From JBCBXA01 sp039816825 (lineage in GTDB: Bacteria; Pseudomonadota; Alphaproteobacteria; Rhizobiales; Rhizobiaceae): DNA of 21,485 bases. Location: positions 1 to 21,485 of the forward strand of contig JBCBXA010000043.1 of assembly GCA_039816825.1 (NCBI GenBank), given 5' to 3'. The position numbers and the translations under genes are program-made. Below, piece by piece: positions 14,739-21,485 of the stretch (its first letter is position 1; the number at the start of each line of letters is the position of its first letter). The notes beneath the pieces are model-generated. The model worked only from the letters and a program-made list of their open reading frames with translations. It searched no databases and was not told the DNA's origin.

Positions 14739-15698
14739 ATGCGCTGGAAGGGTCGCCGTCAGAGCACCAACATCAGAGACGTGCGTGGACAGTCTTCACG
14801 AGGGTCTCGGCGCATCAGCTTTCCGGGTCGTAGGCGCAGCACCGGTGGAAATCGTATTCGTTTGCCCGGTGGAGGTAGCCCAAGGCGCGCTGGTGGCGGC
14901 GGAATAGGCATTGTCGGCCTGCTGGTTATTGGCGGCATCATGCTTCTGATGGGTATGAATCCGCTAAGCCTTCTGGGGCTGGGTGGCTCCGGAGGCGGCG
15001 GGTCCTTTGCGCCCAACGCTCCACAAACCCAGAATGCGCCCATCACGGCCAACTCCGAACAAAAGGAATTCGTGGCCGTCGTACTCGCTGAGACGGAAGA
15101 TGTCTGGAACGGCATTTTTCAAGCCAATGGTGCGGTCTATCAAGAACCGGAGCTGGTTCTGTTTTCCGACAGCGTTCAGTCGGCCTGTGGCTTTGCCAGC
15201 TCTGCGTCCGGCCCATTTTACTGCCCCGGCGACAGCCGCATCTATCTCGACATGACGTTCTTTGATGAGTTGGCGAACCGGTTTGGCGCGTCTGGCGATT
15301 TCGCCCAAGCCTATGTGATTGCTCATGAAGTTGGCCATCATATTCAGAATCTGACCGGCATTCTGCTGGACTTCAACACGCGGCGCCGCTCCATGAGCCA
15401 GGTTGAACAGAACCGCTATTCGGTGCGCATCGAATTGCAGGCAGACTGCTATGCAGGCGTGTGGGGATATTTTACCGAGCAGCGCGGTCTGCTCGAGCGT
15501 GGAGACCTGCAGGAAGCGCTGAATGCTGCTACGCAGATTGGTGACGACACAATTCAGCGGCGAACGCGCGGCACGATTGTGCCCGAGAGCTTCAATCACG
15601 GCACGTCCGAACAGCGGCGGCGCTGGTTTGACAAAGGGTTCTCAACCGGCCGTGTGGAAGGATGCGATACTTTTACTCAGGCCTATGAAGCGCTTTGA
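14739..15698 (+). CDS. ypfJ: YpfJ-type neutral zinc metallopeptidase
   Basis: A 319-residue member of the YpfJ family (Pfam PF04228), putative membrane-anchored peptidases. It has the usual N terminus MRWKGRRQSTNIRD, a Gly/Arg-rich linker, one membrane segment (IGIVGLLVIGGIMLLMG, about 56-72), and a large C-terminal domain with the zinc-binding HEVGH (196-200) and a downstream ELQADCYAGVW block that should supply the third ligand. Cysteines around 150 and 162 (ACGF, YCPGD) are family features. The ATG at 14739 has GGAG six bases upstream; a TTG at 14718 in the same frame is less likely. Substrate unknown. The last 16 bases overlap the convergent regulator gene. Confidence 0.92.
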   Translation: MRWKGRRQSTNIRDVRGQSSRGSRRISFPGRRRSTGGNRIRLPGGGSPRRAGGGGIGIVGLLVIGGIMLLMGMNPLSLLGLGGSGGGGSFAPNAPQTQNAPITANSEQKEFVAVVLAETEDVWNGIFQANGAVYQEPELVLFSDSVQSACGFASSASGPFYCPGDSRIYLDMTFFDELANRFGASGDFAQAYVIAHEVGHHIQNLTGILLDFNTRRRSMSQVEQNRYSVRIELQADCYAGVWGYFTEQRGLLERGDLQEALNAATQIGDDTIQRRTRGTIVPESFNHGTSEQRRRWFDKGFSTGRVEGCDTFTQAYEAL

Positions 15699-16486
15699 GA
15701 AGCCACTGAGCGCAGGATAGCCTCGCTGTCGTCGTCGGCTGGAAACAGGTGTTCAATCCTTAGATCGGCGACCGCGATGTCGCCCGGTGTGCCAAACTGG
15801 GTGATGGTGGAGAACATGGAAACACCCATGTCGCCCAGCAGATATCGGGCTGGAATCACCGCCTGCTGCACGGACTGTAGGTCACCCTGCCCGCACTGCT
15901 CTGCAAGCCGCTCCGCAGCAGCTGACAGAAACGCATCATTGCCCAGCTCCCGCGCTTCCGTCTTCAGCCGCACAGCCAGGTGAGCGCCGACTTCGCGCCA
16001 GTTTGAGATGAACTGTTTCAGCCTATCAGTGTCTTCGAAGGGAGCGAGAAGGCTGTCCCCCAGACCTACCCCCATAGCCCCAAGCATGATGGCTGCGGTG
16101 CCATTGGTCTGTATGACCCGCCAATATCGGTCGATGGCAAAGGCGGGGAAGGGGTGGTGGCTTTCCAAAAGAATGTCGACGGCTTTTCTAAGGGGCTTCA
16201 TCTGCTCGGAACTCCAGTCGCGCTGATGATATTCCGCTGCAAAGCCGGCGGCCTGCAAAAGCCCGTTGCGATCCGCCAGTGGCACCTCCAGGTCTGAGGC
16301 CAGACGCAGAACCATGTCACGGCTCGGTGCCGCACGACCCGTCTCAAGAAAGGACAGATGTCTGGCGGACACGCCCGCCTCCAGCGCCAGATCAAGCTGG
16401 CTGAAGCGGCGCAGTTTTCTCCAATGCTTGAGAAGGGATGAGAACGAAGTGGACGCCGGCTGACCGGGCATGGGTTGGCTTATCAT
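15683..16486 (-). CDS. XRE regulator with MmyB-like ligand-binding domain
   Basis: A 267-residue transcription factor. Residues about 15-75 form an XRE helix-turn-helix (LKHWRKLRRFSQLDLALEAGVSARHLSFLE, then GRAAPSRDMVLRLA). Residues about 105-255 match the MmyB-like domain (PF17765), a PAS-like fold proposed to bind a small hydrophobic ligand, including AIDRYWRVIQTN. The ATG at 16486 has no ribosome site; a CATAAT box at 16500-16495 would start transcription almost at the ATG, so the mRNA may be leaderless. It is divergent from the membrane protein at 16595, the typical arrangement for a regulator and its target, with a perfect inverted repeat (16522-16536) between them. Confidence 0.88.
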   Translation of the reverse strand: MISQPMPGQPASTSFSSLLKHWRKLRRFSQLDLALEAGVSARHLSFLETGRAAPSRDMVLRLASDLEVPLADRNGLLQAAGFAAEYHQRDWSSEQMKPLRKAVDILLESHHPFPAFAIDRYWRVIQTNGTAAIMLGAMGVGLGDSLLAPFEDTDRLKQFISNWREVGAHLAVRLKTEARELGNDAFLSAAAERLAEQCGQGDLQSVQQAVIPARYLLGDMGVSMFSTITQFGTPGDIAVADLRIEHLFPADDDSEAILRSVASQSAS

Positions 16487-16521
16487 GGTGCCACATTATG
16501 ACCGCGCGGTCCGTTTGGCAC

Positions 16522-16536
16522 TTACCTGCAAGGTAA
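16522..16536. promoter_or_regulatory. Candidate operator of the MmyB-like regulator
   Basis: TTACCT-GCA-AGGTAA is a perfect inverted repeat with six-base arms, placed midway between the divergent regulator and the membrane-protein gene. Other symmetric elements nearby are ACCGCGCGGT (16501-16510) and GTGCCA with TGGCAC (16488-16493 and 16516-16521). XRE proteins bind such sites as dimers, so this is the best candidate for autoregulation and for control of the 16595 gene. Confidence 0.5.
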
Positions 16537-16594
16537 TTGTTTCGCTTTCTCATTGTGGCGCAGGTTGCGGCTGTTGTTAACAAAGGAGCCGGAA

Positions 16595-17050
16595 ATGCCC
16601 TCTCTGACACTCGACCAATCCGTGCGTGGCGTGAAGTTCAGCGCACTTGTTCTCATCGGCTTTGGCCTCCTGACCATTCTGGGTACGACCCCTACAATGG
16701 CCGGGATCGCCGACTGGATCCTGCGTCTGGTCATGTTCGACTTCAGCCCTGCCATTTCCGTCAATACCCCCGAGGAGCGGCTGCTGTGCGCCATTCTGGG
16801 AGGCGTCATCTCGGGATGGGGCATGATGGTGTGGATGATGGCTGAGGGCTGGTATCGCAGCGATCCGGCCATTGCCGGACGAACGATTTTGGTCGCCTCG
16901 AGCGTCTGGTTCGTCATTGATGGAACAGGCAGTGTACTGGCAGGAGCTGCCAGCAATCTTGTCCCCAATATTGGCGTTTACCTCATTCTGGTTTTGCCCG
17001 TGCTGCTCTACAATGGTCACCGACAAGCCGCGTCAGCCCAAAATGTCTGA
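16595..17050 (+). CDS. Four-helix integral membrane protein, function unknown
   Basis: A 151-residue hydrophobic protein with four predicted membrane segments (about 15-36, 63-83, 97-118 and 125-140) and short loops. I do not recognise a family with certainty. The ATG at 16595 has AAAGGAG six bases upstream, clearly better than the earlier in-frame TTG at 16553. It is divergent from the MmyB-like XRE regulator and probably controlled by it. pncA starts 24 bases after its stop, so the two may form an operon, which would link it loosely to nicotinamide metabolism, though this could be incidental. Confidence 0.75.
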   Translation: MPSLTLDQSVRGVKFSALVLIGFGLLTILGTTPTMAGIADWILRLVMFDFSPAISVNTPEERLLCAILGGVISGWGMMVWMMAEGWYRSDPAIAGRTILVASSVWFVIDGTGSVLAGAASNLVPNIGVYLILVLPVLLYNGHRQAASAQNV

Positions 17051-17073
17051 CCGGCGCCCAACAGGAGCGGTCC

Positions 17074-17691
17074 ATGCAATCCCCTCAACCCGACACAGCA
17101 CTTATCGTGATTGATGTGCAGAACGATTTTTGCCCAGGCGGTGCGCTGGCCGTGGCGGGCGGGGATGAAGTGGTGCCGATCATCAACGGTCTGCTTGACC
17201 AATTTGCCGCTCGTGTCTTCACACAGGATTGGCACCCGGCGGACCACGCGTCCTTTGCTGACAATCATGAGGGTGCCGAACCCTACTCGATGACGGAGAT
17301 GCCCTATGGGCCGCAGGTGCTTTGGCCAAGACATTGCGTGATCGGATCAGGTGGTGCCGCATTCCACCGCGACCTGCAGACCGATCCAGCTGACATGATC
17401 ATCCGCAAAGGATATCGGGCTGAAATCGACAGCTATTCGGCATTCTTTGAAAACGACAAAACCACTCCAACCGGACTGACCGGCTATTTGCGCGAGCGCG
17501 GAGTGACCAGCGTCATGCTGGCGGGCCTGGCAACAGATTTTTGCGTCTATTATTCGGCCATGGATGCTGTGAAGCAGGGCTTCACGGCTACCGTCCTTCT
17601 GGAAGCATGCCGCGGCATCGATCTTGACGGCTCAATGCATGCTGCGCTGGCCGACATGCGAGACGCTGGCGTAACGCTGCGAGGCAGCTAA
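17074..17691 (+). CDS. pncA: Nicotinamidase
   Basis: Cytoplasmic isochorismatase-fold hydrolase that converts nicotinamide to nicotinic acid in the NAD salvage pathway; many homologues also hydrolyse pyrazinamide. The 205-residue product has the catalytic triad Asp14 (IDVQNDFCPGG), Lys112 (IRKGY) and Cys157 (ATDFCV), and the metal-binding Asp52, His54 and His58 (DWHPADHASF). The length is normal. The ATG at 17074 has AGGAG seven to eight bases upstream. It follows the membrane protein at short distance; the downstream DM13 gene is 98 bases away. Confidence 0.95.
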   Translation: MQSPQPDTALIVIDVQNDFCPGGALAVAGGDEVVPIINGLLDQFAARVFTQDWHPADHASFADNHEGAEPYSMTEMPYGPQVLWPRHCVIGSGGAAFHRDLQTDPADMIIRKGYRAEIDSYSAFFENDKTTPTGLTGYLRERGVTSVMLAGLATDFCVYYSAMDAVKQGFTATVLLEACRGIDLDGSMHAALADMRDAGVTLRGS

Positions 17692-17789
17692 GCTGGCTTC
17701 TGGCGAACACCGGAACGGCAGCTGTGATGGACCAATTTGGCCGTTTTCGTGTAACGTTCCGCCACCGACCCAATAGGCAAGGATAAAAC

Positions 17790-18260
17790 ATGCGGCGCTT
17801 CATTTTCGGTACGATCACACATGGTGCAGCTCTGCTCATCGGCTTTGTGCTCGGCATCTATCTGTTGCCAATCATCACTGCACCGCCGTCACCAGACGCC
17901 AGCGCGCTGGAAGCTTCAGCGCAAGGCGCTGTCTTCACCGCCGAAATCGCCGAAGATTTGCCCGGCAATGATCTTCTGCATTGGGGCAAGGGCACGATCA
18001 GCCTCACCCCGACCCAGATTGTGCATGAGGGCGAACTTGCCCCGGGGCCGGACTATATTGCCTACCTGGTTCCGGATTTTGTGGATCATGAAGACCAGTT
18101 TGAGCCGCTGAAGGCACAAAGCCAGGCGCTGGGCTCAGTGAAGACATTCGGTGGCTTTGTCCTCGACATCCCACAAGGCGTGAACATTGAGGATTACACC
18201 ACGGTCGTCATCTGGTGCGAAGCGTTCTCGGAGTTCATCGCGGCGGCGAAGTACCGGTAG
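17790..18260 (+). CDS. DM13-domain membrane-anchored protein
   Basis: A 156-residue protein with one N-terminal membrane helix or uncleaved signal (about 11-31, HGAALLIGFVLGIYLLPIIT) and a DM13 domain (about 45-152). The end of the domain, TVVIWCEAFSEFIAAAKY with Cys143, is the family signature; DM13 domains have been proposed to take part in electron transfer or hydroxylation through that cysteine, not shown here. It probably faces the periplasm. The ATG at 17790 is preceded by AAGGAT. It converges on the Nudix gene with only 17 bases between the stops. Confidence 0.85.
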   Translation: MRRFIFGTITHGAALLIGFVLGIYLLPIITAPPSPDASALEASAQGAVFTAEIAEDLPGNDLLHWGKGTISLTPTQIVHEGELAPGPDYIAYLVPDFVDHEDQFEPLKAQSQALGSVKTFGGFVLDIPQGVNIEDYTTVVIWCEAFSEFIAAAKYR

Positions 18261-18277
18261 TGCCACCAGGCTGAGGT

Positions 18278-18892
18278 TTACCCCTTTTGGGTCAGCGCCA
18301 GATGCTGCAGCAGAACGACTGTCTTTGCGTCGCGCATGTCTCCTGTGCCGATGGCGGCCATTGCGTCTGAGAACGGCATCTCGATGACTTCGATGCTTTC
18401 ACCTTCGGCCGCGACGCCGCCGCCTTCGGCCACGCGGTCACCGGCACTGTAGGTGCCGATGTAAAAGCCGATGCGCTCGGTCACGGAGCCGGGGCTCATA
18501 TAGAGGTCGTAGAGGAACTTCAGGCCGGACACTCGGAAGCCGGTCTCCTCTTCAATCTCCATGGCCACCCGCTCACCCGGGTCTGCGCCTTCCAGAAGGC
18601 CGGCAGGGACTTCAACCAGCGGGCCTTCATCACCGGCCAGGAAAATCGGCAACCGGAACTGCCGCGTGAGCAGCACGTGGTCCGTCTCCGGATTGTGCAA
18701 CAGGGCGCAAACGCCGTGGCCGCGATCATAGGCCTCCCGCACCTGTTCCCGCCATTCGCCTGAGTGAAGACGCTCCCGATAGGTGTAGCGCGTCAGCTCG
18801 CCCCAATTGTTCGAAAGAAGATCGGCCTTTAGCGGCTGCACGCGGTCCGTTTCGCGCATGCCGCCTGATGAGCGGTTCTTCCCGGCGCTCAC
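18278..18892 (-). CDS. Nudix hydrolase, NudK/ADP-ribose pyrophosphatase group
   Basis: Hydrolase of nucleoside diphosphate-linked compounds, 204 residues. The Nudix box is at 98-119 (GLLEGADPGERVAMEIEEETGF). As in NudK of E. coli it is one residue shorter than the general pattern. Here the usual Glu is Asp104 and the residue normally Arg or Lys before the Glu is Met111; the metal-binding Glu pair (115, 116) is kept. VVLLTRQFR-type and EVPAGLLEG blocks resemble ADP-ribose and GDP-mannose pyrophosphatases. The start is GTG at 18892, overlapping the carA stop as GTGA; an ATG at 18859 is an alternative. It is probably cotranscribed and translationally coupled with carA. Confidence 0.85.
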   Translation of the reverse strand: MSAGKNRSSGGMRETDRVQPLKADLLSNNWGELTRYTYRERLHSGEWREQVREAYDRGHGVCALLHNPETDHVLLTRQFRLPIFLAGDEGPLVEVPAGLLEGADPGERVAMEIEEETGFRVSGLKFLYDLYMSPGSVTERIGFYIGTYSAGDRVAEGGGVAAEGESIEVIEMPFSDAMAAIGTGDMRDAKTVVLLQHLALTQKG

Positions 18893-20121
18893 GTGTTTTC
18901 GTCCAACAGCGGCAGGCCTTTACGCCCGCGCATGAGATTGGCGAAACGGCGGAACAGATAATGACTGTCCTGCGGGCCGGGGCTGGCCTCGGGGTGGTGC
19001 TGCACCGAAAAGACCGGTTTCCCGGGCACAGCCAGGCCGCAATTGGTATTGTCGAACAGGCTGATATGCGTCTGCTCCACATCTGCGGGGAGACTGTCGG
19101 CATCGACGGCGAAGCCGTGGTTCATCGACACGATCTCCACCTTGCCGGTTGTGTGATCTTTCACCGGGTGGTTCGCGCCATGGTGGCCCTGGTGCATTTT
19201 GATCGTCTTGCCGCCCAGCGCCAGGGCCAGCATTTGGTGGCCGAGGCAGATGCCGAAAAGCGGCACGTCGGCGGCAATGATCTGGCGGATCGTTTCGGCG
19301 GCGTACTGGCCGGTCGCTGCCGGATCGCCGGGACCGTTGGAAACGAACACGCCATCGGGCTTGTGCGCCAGAACCGCGTCTGCGGTGGAGTCACCCGGCA
19401 TGATGGTCAGCTTCATGCCGAGGCCGGCCATCAGCCGCAGGATGTTGCGCTTCACGCCGTAGTCCAGAACCACAACGTTCAGAGTTTCGTCACCAGCGTC
19501 TGCGGCGTCGTCAAACCCTTCGTCCCAGACCCACGGGGCTTGCGACCAGGGCTTGCTATCTGGCCCGGAAACCTTCTTGGCAAGATCCGCCCCTTCCAGA
19601 CCAGCCCAAGCCTTCGCCTGTGCCACAAGCGCATCTCGGTCAAATTGGCCGCTGGGCTCATGCGCGATCACGCCATTGGCCAGGCCCTTTTCGCGAATGA
19701 GAGCCGTGAGTGCCCTCGTGTCGACACCCGTCATGGCGATGAGCCCCCGCTCCGAAAGCCAATCATCGAGATGGCCACCGGATCGATAGCTTGATGGGTC
19801 CGTGATGTCGGCTTTGAAGATGGCGCCTACGGCACCTGTGCCGGGCACATAGTCTTCATGGTCTTCCTCATTGGCGCCCACATTGCCGATGTGCGGGAAG
19901 GTGAACGCAACCACCTGCCCATCATAGCTGGGGTCGGTGAGTATCTCCTGATAGCCCGTCAGAGCCGTATTGAAGCAGATCTCTGCCTCCACACTGCCGA
20001 CCGCGCCGGCCCCCCGGCCTTCGACAATCGTTCCATCAGCCAAAACGAGAAGAGCGGTGACGGGCAAAGCGTTCCACGGTTGTGGTTCGAAGGACCCGGC
20101 TGTGATGGTGGAGGCGGTCAT
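18889..20121 (-). CDS. carA: Carbamoyl-phosphate synthase small subunit
   Basis: Glutamine amidotransferase subunit that supplies ammonia to CarB. The 410-residue product has the N-terminal CarA domain (about 19-160, with GYQEILTDPSYDGQVV) and a class I amidotransferase domain whose triad is Cys292 (GICLGHQ), His376 and Glu378 (HHPEASPG). The ATG at 20121 has GGAG eight bases upstream. The frame is open to 20163 but the extra residues lie in a leader hairpin. It has a recognisable promoter (20299-20328) with a leader of about 170 bases. The Nudix gene overlaps its end. carB is some 5 kb downstream beyond unrelated genes, so the two subunits must be coordinated in trans. Confidence 0.98.
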   Translation of the reverse strand: MTASTITAGSFEPQPWNALPVTALLVLADGTIVEGRGAGAVGSVEAEICFNTALTGYQEILTDPSYDGQVVAFTFPHIGNVGANEEDHEDYVPGTGAVGAIFKADITDPSSYRSGGHLDDWLSERGLIAMTGVDTRALTALIREKGLANGVIAHEPSGQFDRDALVAQAKAWAGLEGADLAKKVSGPDSKPWSQAPWVWDEGFDDAADAGDETLNVVVLDYGVKRNILRLMAGLGMKLTIMPGDSTADAVLAHKPDGVFVSNGPGDPAATGQYAAETIRQIIAADVPLFGICLGHQMLALALGGKTIKMHQGHHGANHPVKDHTTGKVEIVSMNHGFAVDADSLPADVEQTHISLFDNTNCGLAVPGKPVFSVQHHPEASPGPQDSHYLFRRFANLMRGRKGLPLLDENT

Positions 20122-20152
20122 GACAATGGCTCCATCGCTACCCACGCCACGC

Positions 20153-20169
20153 GGGGCCATCACGGCCCC
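20153..20169 (-). other. GC-rich hairpin in the carA leader
   Basis: GGGGCC (20153-20158) and GGCCCC (20164-20169) form a perfect six-base stem, extended by two more pairs around one bulged base. It lies about 20 bases upstream of the carA ribosome site in the transcript and has no U-tract. It may affect translation or RNA stability. I see no leader peptide or pyrimidine-run attenuator around it. Confidence 0.3.
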
Positions 20170-20298
20170 TGCGGCAAAACTGTGCTCTCAGCTAGCGCCA
20201 TAGGTTGCGCCGGGCGGGACCACTTGAAATTCGTTGCTGGACCCGTCATCTAACAGCCGAAGAGACCGAGTGCAAATCTACGTGTGCACTAAATAAGT

Positions 20299-20328
20299 AA
20301 TATAAATCAACAAGTTGAGTGCTTTCAA
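20299..20328 (-). promoter_or_regulatory. Sigma-70 type promoter for carA
   Basis: On the minus strand the -35 box TTGAAA (20328-20323) and the -10 box TATATT (20304-20299) are separated by 18 bases, each with one mismatch to the consensus. The surrounding region (20280-20330) is strikingly AT-rich for this window. Predicted transcription start is near 20292. The divergent YqeY gene must have its own promoter between here and 20420; a weak candidate is TTGCCC at 20344 with TAGTTT at 20367. Confidence 0.6.
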
Positions 20329-20420
20329 GCTGTTATCTCGAACTTGCCCGACTGTTTTGATCGCGCTAGTTTGATGATTTGAGAGTGATGGCTTAGCCGG
20401 AACGCACAAAGAGGTTCGTA

Positions 20421-20894
20421 ATGGGCGACGCAGTCATGCGTGATGAAATCACCCAAGCATTGAAACAGGCGATGAAGGGTCAGGACAAAGTCCGGCTCGG
20501 TACATTGCGGCTGGTCAATGCTGCCATCAAGGACAAGGACATTGCCGGTCGTGCCAAGGGCAAGGACCAGGTGTGTGATGCTGAGATCCTGGAAATTCTA
20601 GCCAAGATGATCAAGCAGCGGGCCGACTCTATCGAGCAGTACAAGGCTGCCGGTCGGATGGAGCTCGCCGAGCAGGAAGCGCGCGAGAGCGAGATCATCG
20701 CCGAGTTCCTGCCGGCACAGATGGACGAAGACGCCATGAAGTCGGCCTGCCGACAGGCGGTTAGCGAAACTGGTGCCGAAAGCCTGCGCGACATGGGCAA
20801 ATGCATGTCTGCGCTCAAAGCCCAATATCCGGGCCAGATGGATTTCGGCAAAGCCAGCGGCATGGTGAAGGGCATTCTGGGCGGTTCTGGCTAG
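20421..20894 (+). CDS. GatB/YqeY domain-containing protein
   Basis: A 157-residue member of the YqeY family, which resembles the C-terminal tRNA-binding part of the amidotransferase subunit GatB. Its exact role is not established; a link to tRNA-dependent amidation is usually proposed. It is largely helical, with MRDEITQALKQAMKGQDKVRLGTLRLVNAAIKD at the start, then KMIKQRADSIEQY and FLPAQMDEDAM, and a C-terminal DFGKASGMVKGILG, all family blocks. The ATG at 20421 has AGAGG seven bases upstream; the usual family start would be the second ATG at 20436. In alphaproteobacteria it commonly sits between carA (divergent) and dnaG, exactly as here. A strong terminator follows. Confidence 0.93.
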   Translation: MGDAVMRDEITQALKQAMKGQDKVRLGTLRLVNAAIKDKDIAGRAKGKDQVCDAEILEILAKMIKQRADSIEQYKAAGRMELAEQEARESEIIAEFLPAQMDEDAMKSACRQAVSETGAESLRDMGKCMSALKAQYPGQMDFGKASGMVKGILGGSG

Positions 20895-20925
20895 AGCTGC
20901 TGCACGCCTCCACCTTCGACCGGTC

Positions 20926-20955
20926 AAAGCGCCCGCTGTGAATAGCGGGCGTTTT
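20926..20955 (+). terminator. Intrinsic terminator after the YqeY gene
   Basis: CGCCCGCT (20930-20937) and AGCGGGCG (20944-20951) are perfectly complementary around a six-base loop. AAAG before and TTTT after extend the stem and provide the U-tract. It separates the YqeY gene from dnaG, so dnaG should have its own promoter in the short interval 20956-21001 or depend on read-through. Confidence 0.9.
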
Positions 20956-21001
20956 GCGTTCCGTCTCTCGTGATCATTGCCACTTCGGGTTAGGGAAATG
21001 C

Positions 21002-21439
21002 ATGCGCTTCACACCGACATTTCTGGATGAGATTCGAGATCGGGTTCCGATCTCGTCCATCATCGGTCGGTCCGTGACCTGGGACAAACGCAAGACGCAG
21101 GCGGGCAAGGGCGATTTCTGGGCCTGCTGCCCATTCCATGGCGAGAAGAGCCCGAGCTTCCACTGTGAAGACCGCAAGGGTCGGTATTATTGCTTCGGGT
21201 GCGGGGCGTCGGGCGATCATCTGCGCTTCATGACCGAGCACAACGGCATGAGCTTCCCGGAAGCGGTGGAGGCTCTGGCGGCGGAAGCCGGTGTGCCCAT
21301 GCCGGCGCGAGACGAGCAGGCCGAGAAGCGCGAGCAGGAGCGCGCGTCGCTCTATGACGTGATGAACCTTGCGCAGGATTGGTTTTTGCAACAGCTGCAG
21401 ACGGCAGATGGCGCAAAGCCCATGCCGAACTGCTGCTGA
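21002..21439 (+). CDS. dnaG: DNA primase, N-terminal part, interrupted by inverted sequence
   Basis: DnaG makes RNA primers for DNA replication. The start MRFTPTFLDEIRDRVPI is typical, and the CHC2 zinc-binding domain is complete: CPFHGEKSPSFHC, then YYCFGCGASGD (ligands near Cys40, His43, Cys61 and Cys64). It continues through the helical linker (EAVEALAAEAGVPMP) to LQTADGAK. Normally the RNA polymerase domain would follow. Here the frame ends after eight odd residues (ending PMPNCC) because the sequence from about 21410 is the reverse complement of the expected continuation. The ATG at 21002 has AGGGA upstream. An essential gene is unlikely to be truly broken, so an inversion artefact at the sequence edge is the leading explanation. 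Confidence 0.9.
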   Translation: MRFTPTFLDEIRDRVPISSIIGRSVTWDKRKTQAGKGDFWACCPFHGEKSPSFHCEDRKGRYYCFGCGASGDHLRFMTEHNGMSFPEAVEALAAEAGVPMPARDEQAEKREQERASLYDVMNLAQDWFLQQLQTADGAKPMPNCC

Positions 21440-21485
21440 ATCTCCCCGGACAAGCCGCGATCCCGCAGATAGGCACGGGCTTTCG
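21410..21485 (-). other. Inverted dnaG segment at the window edge
   Basis: Read on the minus strand, this stretch encodes KARAYLRDRGLSGEIQQQ followed by FGMGFA, which fits the missing start of the DnaG catalytic core directly after the LQTADGA encoded on the plus strand. The left junction lies in GGCGCAAAGCCC (21410-21421). The right end reads GGGCTTTCG (21477-21485), so the segment is bounded by imperfect inverted repeats GGCGC(G)AAAGCCC. The window stops exactly where the inverted copy runs back to the junction. Confidence 0.85.

Noticed and set aside
17713..17755. AACGGC/GCCGTT pair after pncA as a terminator
   Set aside because: The loop is about 20 bases and the stem short; the U-tract is only four bases, so support is too weak.
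18868..19794. 308-codon plus-strand ORF opposite carA
   Set aside because: Antisense shadow of carA with no protein motif.
10366..20121. carB and carA separated by 5 kb as evidence of rearrangement
   Set aside because: Separated car genes are normal in many alphaproteobacteria.

Overview
The window looks like chromosomal DNA from an alphaproteobacterium, most likely in or near the Hyphomicrobiales (Rhizobiales). The reasons are trxB followed directly by an LsrB/VtlR-type LysR regulator, a PmtA-type phospholipid N-methyltransferase, a CarB with the extra charged helical insert familiar from that group, carA and carB at separate sites, and GC-rich codon use throughout. I see no prophage, insertion sequence, CRISPR array, tRNA or rRNA. 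This is mostly a core-genome region with some less well described genes.

Layout. 1-366 has no convincing protein gene but several RNA or operator-like structures. 367-2367 is trxB and lsrB (+). 2364-6302 is a glycan-building block: a Kdo transferase (-), two small GT-A type glycosyltransferases (+) and a GT2-like enzyme (-). The last of these lies directly behind greA (-, 6295-6771). greA has a recognisable promoter and a leader hairpin with a U-tract. 7073-7669 is a PmtA-like methyltransferase (+). 7666-8913 is a DadA-like FAD oxidoreductase (-), preceded by a tandem glycine riboswitch (about 8981-9167). 9293-10246 is a YHYH-domain lipoprotein (-). 10366-13797 is carB (-), followed upstream by a small XRE-type regulator (-) and a divergent 47-residue ORF (+). 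14739-15698 is a YpfJ-type zinc peptidase (+), convergent with an MmyB-like XRE regulator (-). That regulator is divergent from a membrane protein and nicotinamidase pair (+). A DM13 protein (+), a Nudix hydrolase and carA (-), a YqeY protein (+) and dnaG (+) complete the window.

How the genes fit together. CarA and CarB form carbamoyl-phosphate synthetase. TrxB and LsrB belong to redox homeostasis. WaaA, the glycosyltransferases and PmtA all act on the cell envelope.

The most striking observations are: (1) dnaG is intact for about 135 codons, and then the last ~72 bases read as the reverse complement of the expected dnaG continuation, bounded by short inverted repeats, so this is either a microinversion or an inverted chimera at the sequence edge; (2) a terminator-like attenuator in the greA leader, analogous in position to GraL of enteric bacteria; (3) glycine riboswitch control of a D-amino acid dehydrogenase-type gene; (4) three convergent gene pairs whose stop codons overlap by exactly four bases.
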